A stretch of 6,224 nucleotides of DNA, from contig JAATFR010000228.1 of NCBI GenBank assembly GCA_015655095.1, positions 1-6,224 of the forward strand, read 5' to 3'. The stretch comes from Hyphomicrobiales bacterium. Lineage in GTDB: Bacteria > Pseudomonadota > Alphaproteobacteria > Parvibaculales > Parvibaculaceae. Positions 1-5,128 of this stretch are shown in pieces. The number at the start of each line of letters is the position of its first letter. The first letter of the stretch is position 1. The notes beneath the pieces were generated by a model. That model saw only the letters and a program-made list of their open reading frames with translations, was not told the origin of the DNA and ran no database searches. The position numbers and the translations under genes were made by a program.

Positions 1-2
1 AT

Positions 3-371
3 GGCGATTATGTCGGCGTCGGCCCCGGCGCGCACGGGCGGCTCGGCGGCCGCGACAAGCGCGCGACCCGTACCCTGAAGGCGCCGGGCGCATGGCTTGC
101 CTCGGTCGAGGAAAGGGGCCATGGCATCGAGGCGATCGAACCGATCAGCCTTGCCGAACAGGCTGACGAGATGATGCTGATGGGGTTGCGGCTGGGCGAG
201 GGCATCGACCCGCTGCGTTATGCCTCACTTGCAGGTGCGCCGCTCGACGAGACCCGCATCGACCGGCTGACCGGCGACGGCCTGCTGCGCCGCCTGCCCA
301 ACGGCCGCCTCGCCGCCAGTCCCGAAGGCCGGCTGGTGCTCAACGCCGTGCTTGCGGAACTGCTGGCCTGA
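3..371 (+). CDS. hemW: HemW heme chaperone (radical SAM, HemN-like), C-terminal part, 5' end outside window
   Basis: The reading frame is open from base 3 and ends at TGA 369-371, giving the last 122 residues. HemW is a radical-SAM-family protein related to coproporphyrinogen III dehydrogenase HemN. It binds and delivers heme rather than oxidising coproporphyrinogen. The iron-sulfur cysteines would lie upstream, outside the window. Visible here is the family motif GDYVGVGPGAHGR at residues 1-13, equivalent to GDYLGIGCGAHGK of E. coli HemW. It is followed by the C-terminal HemN_C-type winged-helix region: EQADEMMLMGLRLGEGID, then LTGDGLLRRLPNGRLAASPEGRLVLNAVLAELL. In alphaproteobacteria hemW commonly sits just before the penicillin-binding-protein activator and rsmI genes, which supports the call. 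Here that neighbourhood is interrupted by a low-GC patch. The gene converges with the acetyltransferase gene, leaving 36 bases between the stops and no clear T-tailed terminator. Confidence 0.93.
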   Translation, partial: GDYVGVGPGAHGRLGGRDKRATRTLKAPGAWLASVEERGHGIEAIEPISLAEQADEMMLMGLRLGEGIDPLRYASLAGAPLDETRIDRLTGDGLLRRLPNGRLAASPEGRLVLNAVLAELLA

Positions 372-407
372 GCCGCCACAAACTCAACAGGAAATAATGA
401 GATTTCG

Positions 408-866
408 CTATTTCGAGGAGCACTGTCGCTGATCTTTGGAAACCTGTCCGGCCGCCCGGCTGACTACAACAAGCTTTTTCCTTGGCACGACGCCGAGAGA
501 AGAAAAGAATCCCACATTCTGTTCAAATATTTCTGAATAGATGGCTGTGTGCCCAAATTTATTGAGCACCTCATCCATGATCGCACTGCCAATACCCTGC
601 CTCTGGAAATCCGGATGGACACAAATCTCCGCCAGCCAGGATGTGACCACATTGTCGCTGAGAATCCGGGCACACCCGATGACACGTTCTGGTTCATCAT
701 CCCTGACTGCAAAGACACCATAGCCCGCCTTGTCAAACATCCGGGCAAGAAGGGATGGGTCCGCCATGTAGGCGTCGGCCGTTCCAAAACCGACGCTTTC
801 ATAAAGACTTGCGATCGATCTCATCTCGATTCCCGACAGACCCGACACCAGGTTGGTTGCGATCAT
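408..866 (-). CDS. GNAT family N-acetyltransferase
   Basis: A 152-residue single-domain GCN5-related acetyltransferase that would move an acetyl group from acetyl-CoA to an amine; the substrate cannot be told. Residues 21-28 read LYESVGFG, the N-terminal block of many small bacterial GNATs. The beta4/alpha3 acetyl-CoA motif is AEICVHPDFQRQGIGSAIMD at about 79-98, with the Q/R-x-x-G-x-G/A signature as QRQGIGS. Motif B is NVGFFSSLGVVPRK near the C-terminus. The frame stays open up to 1061, but the extra sequence is unlike any GNAT. I chose ATG 866 because it gives a normal-length domain. ATG 824 has a better Shine-Dalgarno (GGGA six bases upstream) but would cut the first strand. ATG 923 would add a cysteine-rich tail. 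Composition is far poorer in G+C than the flanking genes (42% at 481-540), which suggests acquisition by transfer. It is convergent with hemW. Confidence 0.85.
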   Translation of the reverse strand: MIATNLVSGLSGIEMRSIASLYESVGFGTADAYMADPSLLARMFDKAGYGVFAVRDDEPERVIGCARILSDNVVTSWLAEICVHPDFQRQGIGSAIMDEVLNKFGHTAIYSEIFEQNVGFFSSLGVVPRKKLVVVSRAAGQVSKDQRQCSSK

Positions 867-959
867 CGTGCATACGCCACACCCAAAACAAACCCGAGAG
901 CACCGCATGCGCCTGAGGCACATCGTTTTCGCGGCTCCACTCACATATAATCCGCCTAC

Positions 960-988
960 ATAATATTCAGGCGCGGCATACCTATCAG
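960..988 (-). promoter_or_regulatory. Candidate sigma-70-type promoter for the GNAT gene
   Basis: On the minus strand, CTGATA (988-983, 4 of 6 matches to TTGACA) lies exactly 17 bases upstream of TATTAT (965-960, 5 of 6 matches to TATAAT). Initiation would fall near 953, giving a leader of about 87 bases before ATG 866. An 8-base inverted repeat has one arm in the promoter spacer (967-974, TCAGGCGC on the + strand) and the other in the leader (909-916, GCGCCTGA). It might be an operator or a chance match. The assignment rests on consensus matching only. Confidence 0.4.
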
Positions 989-1115
989 AATCCCCGCCCC
1001 GCAGGAACACAGGTCTCAGGCAATTCAGGATTCTCCCGAACGTCAAGAACGCAGGGCTCAAACTCCCTGACCATCAAGATAGGCCGAAGGGCTTAATATT
1101 ATATAAATCCGTATA

Positions 1116-1161
1116 CGTCATTCTAGAGACACTTCATGCATTAAACATGAGCCCAATGACG
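1116..1161. repeat. Nested inverted repeat (dyad) in the low-GC gap
   Basis: Outer arms CGTCATT (1116-1122) and AATGACG (1155-1161) are perfect 7-base complements. Inside them TCATG (1134-1138) and CATGA (1146-1150) form a second 5-base stem around a 7-base loop. An 8-base palindrome, CGTATACG, touches the left arm at 1110-1117. The left spacer is 11 bases and the right is 4, so the full hairpin would carry an asymmetric bulge. No T-run follows on either strand, so it does not look like an intrinsic terminator. It could be a binding site, part of a lost element or chance in AT-rich DNA. Confidence 0.3.
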
Positions 1162-1215
1162 CGGCGCATTGTGAAAATTGTCATTAAAGTCACGTAGAAC
1201 CGGAATTCCCGAATG

Positions 1216-1311
1216 AACGGCAAGTCCGCGTTCGACGAGGCCGTTGGGGGGAGAAACGAAAAACCCATCGTGCCCGTAAACAGGCAGAAGCGATCTGCAG
1301 CGTCGCGAAAT
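1216..1311 (-). pseudogene. Degenerate fragment of a second penicillin-binding-protein activator 3' region
   Basis: Read on the minus strand, 1275-1216 encodes GHDGFFVSPPNGLVERGLAV. The intact neighbour encodes GLDGVFRFASSGLVERGLAV at 1584-1525. The two align without gaps and share 13 of 20 residues. At the DNA level 1216-1242 matches 1525-1551 at 25 of 27 bases, and 1243-1275 matches 1552-1584 at 21 of 33. Further upstream in the same frame, ISRR (1311-1300) may correspond to LSRR of the intact protein if about eight residues have been lost. Similarity stops abruptly below 1216, where the intact protein continues with its final strand and tail. There is no start, signal peptide or upstream domain, so this is a remnant. 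It could be what is left of a tandem duplicate, or a piece copied in with the low-GC patch. Confidence 0.6.
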
Positions 1312-1390
1312 TCGAGTTGCAATTGCCTGCTGATGAAACATTCGTGAAGACGACTCCCCACGAGCTTCGTGCCGCATCTACCGAATTATC

Positions 1391-1409
1391 GGCTTCTCGA
1401 CCGGAAGCC
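1391..1409 (-). terminator. Weak hairpin just downstream of the activator gene
   Basis: GGCTTC (1391-1396) and GAAGCC (1404-1409) form a perfect 6-base stem with a 7-base loop, starting 19 bases past the stop codon of the activator gene. The sequence after it on the minus strand is GATAATTCGG, which lacks the T-run of a classical intrinsic terminator. It may slow polymerase or protect the 3' end of the message; termination is not established. Confidence 0.22.
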
Positions 1410-1428
1410 CGAAAAAGATTGGCACCAT

Positions 1429-2838
1429 TCAATAAGCAGCGGGCTGGGCCGTCGCCTGATCCTGAGCCTTGAAGTCTGTCGGGGCCGGGTCGAGCAGGGT
1501 TGCGCCGCCGGGGTGGATTTCGTAGACGGCAAGTCCGCGCTCGACGAGGCCACTGGAGGCAAAGCGGAAAACCCCGTCGAGACCGGAAAAGCCATCGGGG
1601 CTCGTCAGCGCCGCCGCTGAATAGCGATCCGTCGCCGAGCGCCGCGACAGCACAATCGCCAGGCTCATCGCATCATAGGCAAGGCCCGCCAGACGCGGCG
1701 GCGTGTTGCCATAGGCCTGCTGGTAGCGGCTGGCGAAACTGAGCCGACCATCCGAGGGCGGCGCCGGGTACCAGCCCCCCTCAAGCGAGGGCGCGGAGGC
1801 GAGGGTGGGATCATCCCAGAGCCCGGTGCCAAGAAAACGCACATTGGCGGAATGGACGCCATAGTCCGACAAAAGACCTGTCACACCCTGCAATGAGGCG
1901 GCGCCATCGGGAATGAAGATGGCATCGAAGGCAAGCGAAGGGGCTGGGGACGTTCCGGGGACAGCCGGACCGCTTCCGGTGCCGGGGTCGACTTCGGCAT
2001 CATTGCCAGGGGCAGCGTCACTGACCTTCTGGGCGCCCGCCCCCAATATTTTGCGGATGGCGTTTTCCATCTGGGCCGGATCGCTGGAATAATCGCCCTT
2101 GCGCGCGATCGTGCCGCCCTCCGCCTGCACCTCGGCTTCAAAGGCATCGCTGGCCCGACGGCCATAAGCCCCTTGCGGCACCAGTTCGGCAAAGCGGCTG
2201 AGCCCGCGGCTGCGGGCATAACCGACGATACGCTTCACATCCTGATCCGGGGGGAAGGAGAGCAGATAGACGCCATTGCCCGCGGTCGAGCTGTCGGTCG
2301 AGAAGGCCACCACCGGCACCTGAACCCTGGCCGCAACCGGCGCGATGCCGGTTACGGAACTGGCGAACAGGGGCCCCAGAATGATGTCCGCGCCCTGATC
2401 GAGCGCGCGCTGACCCGCTGCGGCGGCAGAGGCTGCATTTGTGCCGCTGTCATAAGTCATCAGCAGCACGTCTTTCGCCTGAAACTCGAACAGCGCGAGT
2501 TGGGCGGCATTCGACATGCTCTGTGCCAGTTCCTTGACGCGGGCAGTGCCGGAGTTGAACGGCAGGATGAGCGCGACGCGCACGGTGTCCTGACCGGTCA
2601 TGAAGCCCGGCTTGAGAAATTTCGTCGCGTCCCGCAGGGGCTTGGCGGGAGCGGACGCAGCAGGAGCCGACGGCGCAACGACAGGAGCCATCGCTGCGGG
2701 GGCAGGGGCGGGGGCGGGGGCAGGCTTCGGCGCTGTATCTGACGCGCAGGCCGCGAGGAACAGCAGGAAAATGACTGCAGGAACCGCCCGGAGGCGGACA
2801 GCTATCGATGTTGTCATACGCGACACAGAGGATCCCAT
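1429..2838 (-). CDS. Penicillin-binding protein activator-like lipoprotein (LppC/LpoA family, periplasmic-binding fold)
   Basis: About 469 residues. The N-terminus is a lipoprotein signal peptide (AVIFLLFLAAC) with the lipidated Cys at about residue 31. A low-complexity Pro/Ala linker follows (about 37-67, PKPAPAPAPAPA), then a type I periplasmic-binding fold: VRVALILPFNSG, DIILGPLFASSVTGIAP, VPVVAFSTDSS, FDAIFIPDGAASL, PPRLAGLAYDAMSLAI. In gammaproteobacteria LpoA, of this family, sits in the outer membrane and activates the peptidoglycan synthase PBP1A. A matching role here is inferred from family and context. A Gly/Pro/Ala/Asp-rich insert (about 271-301) interrupts the second lobe. Possible starts are TTG 2850, ATG 2838 and ATG 2817. 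I use 2838, which has a weak GAAG upstream; 2817 gives a neater 24-residue signal peptide, and all yield the same mature protein. The gene is divergent from rsmI. Confidence 0.85.
   Translation of the reverse strand: MGSSVSRMTTSIAVRLRAVPAVIFLLFLAACASDTAPKPAPAPAPAPAAMAPVVAPSAPAASAPAKPLRDATKFLKPGFMTGQDTVRVALILPFNSGTARVKELAQSMSNAAQLALFEFQAKDVLLMTYDSGTNAASAAAAGQRALDQGADIILGPLFASSVTGIAPVAARVQVPVVAFSTDSSTAGNGVYLLSFPPDQDVKRIVGYARSRGLSRFAELVPQGAYGRRASDAFEAEVQAEGGTIARKGDYSSDPAQMENAIRKILGAGAQKVSDAAPGNDAEVDPGTGSGPAVPGTSPAPSLAFDAIFIPDGAASLQGVTGLLSDYGVHSANVRFLGTGLWDDPTLASAPSLEGGWYPAPPSDGRLSFASRYQQAYGNTPPRLAGLAYDAMSLAIVLSRRSATDRYSAAALTSPDGFSGLDGVFRFASSGLVERGLAVYEIHPGGATLLDPAPTDFKAQDQATAQPAAY
2698..2720 (+). 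repeat. Hexamer-like G-rich repeat, predicted G-quadruplex
   Basis: Four G-runs of 5, 4, 5 and 5 bases are separated by CA, C and C (2698-2702, 2705-2708, 2710-2714, 2716-2720). This satisfies a strict G-quadruplex pattern with very short loops. The G-rich strand is the template strand of the activator gene and encodes the Pro-Ala repeat after its signal peptide. Gain or loss of 6-base units would change linker length without shifting the frame. Confidence 0.6.
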
Positions 2839-2869
2839 CCATCTTCGCAAACAGTCTCTGCGGCGTGAG

Positions 2870-2897
2870 GGTATAGAGGGAGCCGCCCCAAGTAAAC
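2870..2897 (-). promoter_or_regulatory. Tentative promoter for the activator lipoprotein gene
   Basis: On the minus strand GTTTAC (2897-2892) and TATACC (2875-2870) are separated by 16 bases. Both are only moderate matches to the sigma-70 consensus. Transcription would begin near 2863, upstream of all three candidate start codons. The location in a divergent intergenic region makes a promoter here likely; these exact boxes are a guess. Confidence 0.28.
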
Positions 2898-2902
2898 ATT
2901 CG

Positions 2903-2945
2903 CCCCGGCCAGGGACCGGGGAGAGGAACCACCGGCTTGCGAAGC
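2903..2945 (+). promoter_or_regulatory. Two adjacent hairpins upstream of rsmI
   Basis: CCCCGG (2903-2908) pairs with CCGGGG (2916-2921) across a 7-base loop, making an all-GC stem. A second small stem, GCTT-GCG-AAGC, covers 2935-2945. Both precede the rsmI start at 2971 and would lie in its leader if transcription begins upstream. No known riboswitch or attenuator class is recognisable and no T-run follows, so a role in translation or message stability is only possible. Confidence 0.25.
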
Positions 2946-2970
2946 GGCAGGGCCGGGCGCAAAATACCTC

Positions 2971-3888
2971 ATGCGAACAACACCCTATTCAAACAGCCCG
3001 GCGGGCCTCAGGCCCGGCCTTTATATCACCGCAACCCCGATCGGAAACGCTTCCGACATCAGCCTGCGCGCGCTCGATGTGCTGCGCGCCGCCGATCTGG
3101 TGCTGTGCGAGGATACCCGCGTCACAGCAAAGCTGTTCGCAATCCATGGGATCGAGGCGAAAACGCTGCCCTATCATGACCATAACGCCGCCGAGATGCG
3201 CCCGCGCATCCTCTCGCGCCTTGAAACCGGCGCGCGCATCGCGCTCGTTTCGGATGCGGGAACGCCGCTCGTTTCCGATCCCGGCCTCAAGCTGGTGCAG
3301 GATGCGGTCGCCGCCGGGCATTATGTGACGACGCTGCCCGGCGCATCCTCGATTCTGGCCGCGCTAACGCTGGCGGGCCTGCCGACCGACCGGTTCTTTT
3401 TCGCGGGCTTTCTCTCTGCAAAGGATGAGGCCCGCAACAAGGAAATCCGCGATCTGGCTGGCGTGCCATCGACGCTGGTGTTTCTGGAAAGCGCGCGTCG
3501 CCTGCCCGAAACCATGACGGCGCTCGCCGAGGGGCTGGGCGAGCGGCAGGCGGCGGTCGCCCGGGAACTGACAAAGACCTTCGAGGAGGTGCGCCGCGAT
3601 TCGCTCGCCATGCTCGCCGCCCATTACGTGCAAAGTGGCGCGCCGAAGGGCGAGGTGGTGATCGTGGTCGGCCCGCCGCCCCGGCGCGAGGCGCTGGATG
3701 CCCACGAGGTCGAGGCCTTGCTGAAAAACGCGCTTGGACGCCTGTCGCTCAAGGATGCTGTCGCCGAGGTGTCTAGCCTCACCGGCGAGCCTCGCAAGCA
3801 GGTCTATGCCCGCGCGCTTGCCGTCGCCGATGCCCGCGATGGCGCGCCCGGAAAGCGCGCCAGAAAAGCACCCGAGGTCATTGATTGA
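2971..3888 (+). CDS. rsmI: 16S rRNA (cytidine(1402)-2'-O)-methyltransferase
   Basis: A 305-residue SAM-dependent methyltransferase of the tetrapyrrole-methylase fold. It 2'-O-methylates C1402 in the ribosomal decoding centre. Characteristic blocks appear in order: LYITATPIGN (17-26) at the N-terminus, CEDTR (46-50), SDAGTPLVSDPG (94-105), PGASS (123-127), FAGFLS (144-149), LESARRLPETM (172-182), ARELTKTFEE (197-206) and GEVVIVVGP (227-235). The C-terminal tail LSLKDAVAEVSSLTGEPRKQVYARAL (258-283) is the small helical domain typical of full-length RsmI. ATG 2971 is the only reasonable start: it precedes the LYITATPIGN block by 16 residues and there is no other initiator nearby. No good Shine-Dalgarno stands in front of it. 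It is transcribed away from the activator gene and leads into yraN, as yraL and yraM are divergent in enterobacteria. Confidence 0.96.
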   Translation: MRTTPYSNSPAGLRPGLYITATPIGNASDISLRALDVLRAADLVLCEDTRVTAKLFAIHGIEAKTLPYHDHNAAEMRPRILSRLETGARIALVSDAGTPLVSDPGLKLVQDAVAAGHYVTTLPGASSILAALTLAGLPTDRFFFAGFLSAKDEARNKEIRDLAGVPSTLVFLESARRLPETMTALAEGLGERQAAVARELTKTFEEVRRDSLAMLAAHYVQSGAPKGEVVIVVGPPPRREALDAHEVEALLKNALGRLSLKDAVAEVSSLTGEPRKQVYARALAVADARDGAPGKRARKAPEVID

Positions 3889-3922
3889 GAAGGACGCGGG
3901 ATTTAAGGGATCGGCAGGGGAA

Positions 3923-4318
3923 TTGACGTCAGGCGGGGCGAAATGGCGGCAGGAGCGGGGCCGGGCCAACCAGCGTTCGGGCCTGCGCGCCGAAGCTCTG
4001 GCTCGCCTCGTGCTGCGTCTCAAGGGCTACCGCATTCTGGGCATCCGGGTGCGGACAAGGGCGGGCGAGATTGATCTGGTCGCCAGGCGGGGGCATGTGC
4101 TCGCCTTCATCGAGGTCAAAAGCCGTCAGCTCCAGACAGACGCAAGGCTGGCGCTCCAGCCGCGCCAGCAATACCGGCTGGCGCGCGCAGCCGAGGCCTG
4201 GACCGCAAGCCGCCGGGAGCTTAAGGGGCTGATCTGGCGCTATGACCTCATGATCTGCTCGCCACGCCGCCTGCCGCGCCATCTCATGGACGCCTGGCGT
4301 CCCAAAGATCATCCCTAA
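3923..4318 (+). CDS. yraN: YraN family (UPF0102) putative endonuclease-like protein
   Basis: A 131-residue protein of the YraN/UPF0102 family, which has a PD-(D/E)XK nuclease-like fold; its physiological role is not settled. The block GLRAEALARLVLRLKGYRIL (20-39) is the family's N-terminal helix. VRTRAGEIDLVARRGHVLAFIEVKSR (43-68) carries the expected acidic/lysine residues: E49, D51 and E64-V-K66. QQYRLARAAEAWTA and the ending PRRLPRHLMDAWRP are also typical. There is no ATG near the domain in this frame. I chose TTG 3923, which follows AGGGGAA closely and gives a family-like length. TTG 3881 (145 residues, overlapping the rsmI stop) and ATG 3839 (159 residues, overlapping rsmI by 50 bases) are alternatives. 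The ATG at 3943 is out of frame. The short gap after rsmI suggests shared transcription. Confidence 0.85.
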   Translation: MTSGGAKWRQERGRANQRSGLRAEALARLVLRLKGYRILGIRVRTRAGEIDLVARRGHVLAFIEVKSRQLQTDARLALQPRQQYRLARAAEAWTASRRELKGLIWRYDLMICSPRRLPRHLMDAWRPKDHP

Positions 4319-4432
4319 GCGGGACCAGCGGAAATTATCCCCGTTCGCGGCAAGATCCGACCATATTCGAGCCTGATTTGAAATGGAATGCTTGGAGACT
4401 GCCGTAAATTGATTCGCATTCGAGGATCCGCC

Positions 4433-5044
4433 ATGCGCCCGATCAAACTCGCTCTTGCCCTTGGCCTCATCGCCGCCAGCGCCTCGCTGGGCGGCTGCAT
4501 CGCCGCCGTGGCGGGCGCGGGCGCCACGGGTGCCGTCAATGCCTCGCAGGAGCGCGGGTTCGGGCAATCCATCGACGACAATGAAATCTCGTTCGAGTTC
4601 AACCGCCGCATGCTCTCGGCCAAATCCTCGATCTATTCCGGCATTTCCACGGAGGTGACCTCGGGTCGCCTGCTGCTGACCGGCCATGTGCCGACGCCGG
4701 AGGACAAGATTCTGGTCTCCCGCGTCGGCTGGACCGTACCCGGGGTAAAGGAGGTCATCAACAATGTCAGTGTTGGCAAATCGCTCAGCTTCGGCCAGCA
4801 GACCACGGACACGGCCATTACGACCAAGCTGCGGACACGCCTCATCGCCGACAGCGACATTTCCTCGATCAACTATTCCATCGAGACGGAGAACGGCATC
4901 GTCTACCTGATGGGCATCGCCCAGAATCAGGCGGAGATTGATCGCGTGACCGCTCATGCCCGCGATATCAACGGGGTAAAGAACGTGATTTCCTATGTCA
5001 CCATCAAGGGTGCGCCGACAGCGCTGCCTGCGCCCGAGAATTAG
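4433..5044 (+). CDS. Double-BON-domain lipoprotein, DolP/YraP-like
   Basis: A 203-residue secreted protein. The signal peptide MRPIKLALALGLIAASASLGGC ends in a lipobox (LGGC) with Cys22 as the lipidation site. Ile at +2 instead of Asp favours outer-membrane sorting under the enterobacterial rule. A short Ala/Gly stretch leads into two BON domains. The first (about 48-115) contains GRLLLTGHVPTPEDKILV and VPGVKEVINNVSV. The second (about 125-193) contains GIVYLMGIAQNQAEID and INGVKNVISYVTI. BON domains bind lipid; E. coli DolP (YraP) is a dual-BON outer-membrane lipoprotein important for envelope integrity, and its gene also lies near rsmI, lpoA and yraN. That shared neighbourhood supports a DolP-like role, which is inference. 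ATG 4433 is preferred over ATG 4388 because GAGGA stands six bases upstream and the signal peptide begins there. A TTGAAA at 4378 has no convincing -10 partner. Confidence 0.9.
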   Translation: MRPIKLALALGLIAASASLGGCIAAVAGAGATGAVNASQERGFGQSIDDNEISFEFNRRMLSAKSSIYSGISTEVTSGRLLLTGHVPTPEDKILVSRVGWTVPGVKEVINNVSVGKSLSFGQQTTDTAITTKLRTRLIADSDISSINYSIETENGIVYLMGIAQNQAEIDRVTAHARDINGVKNVISYVTIKGAPTALPAPEN

Positions 5045-5128
5045 GCATTTCCCGCTCTCACGGCCCCTTTGCACCAGCCCCGGCTAGTGACAAGATGACG
5101 TCCCTGCTGGAAGCCTGAGGCGCGAGAG

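Larger units (their letters stand above)
867..1428. other. Low-GC gap without an intact gene
   Basis: This 562-base stretch separates the GNAT gene from the 3' end of the penicillin-binding-protein activator gene. It contains the candidate GNAT promoter, an AT-rich tract at 1091-1108, a nested dyad at 1116-1161 and the degenerate activator-gene fragment listed separately. Hand counts give 38% G+C for 1081-1140 and 42% for 1141-1200. Open frames of 75-80 codons cross 1134-1432, but none begins with a good ribosome binding site or reads as a complete domain. I see no tRNA, integrase or transposase. Confidence 0.7.

Noticed and set aside
946..951. Perfect TATAAT on the plus strand as a rightward promoter
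   Set aside because: No usable -35 lies 16-18 bases upstream, and no rightward gene follows before the antisense activator gene.
372..1428. Integron cassette or insertion sequence carrying the GNAT gene
   Set aside because: I could not find attC-like core sites, terminal inverted repeats or transposase fragments at the edges of the low-GC patch.
1134..1432. Three overlapping 75-80 codon minus-strand frames as small genes
   Set aside because: None has a convincing start or a complete domain. The only meaningful part is the remnant sharing GLVERGLAV with the neighbouring activator gene.
1216..1551. The 27-base direct repeat as attachment sites or target duplication of a mobile element
   Set aside because: The repeat lies in coding-like sequence whose protein similarity extends past it in frame. 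The interval between copies holds no integrase or transposase and is only 309 bases, so a paralogous remnant explains it better.
2600..3328. A 242-codon plus-strand frame spanning the divergent region
   Set aside because: It runs across the activator signal-peptide region and the first part of rsmI in another frame. Its low-complexity Gly/Ala stretch is the shadow of the Pro/Ala repeat.
3364..4023. A 219-codon minus-strand frame
   Set aside because: It is antisense to rsmI and the start of yraN, with no family motif and no ribosome binding site worth noting.
3929..5074. A 381-codon open frame on the minus strand
   Set aside because: It lies antisense to yraN and the BON lipoprotein gene, both of which show clear family motifs. 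Its translation has no recognisable domain. Long antisense frames are common in high-GC DNA.
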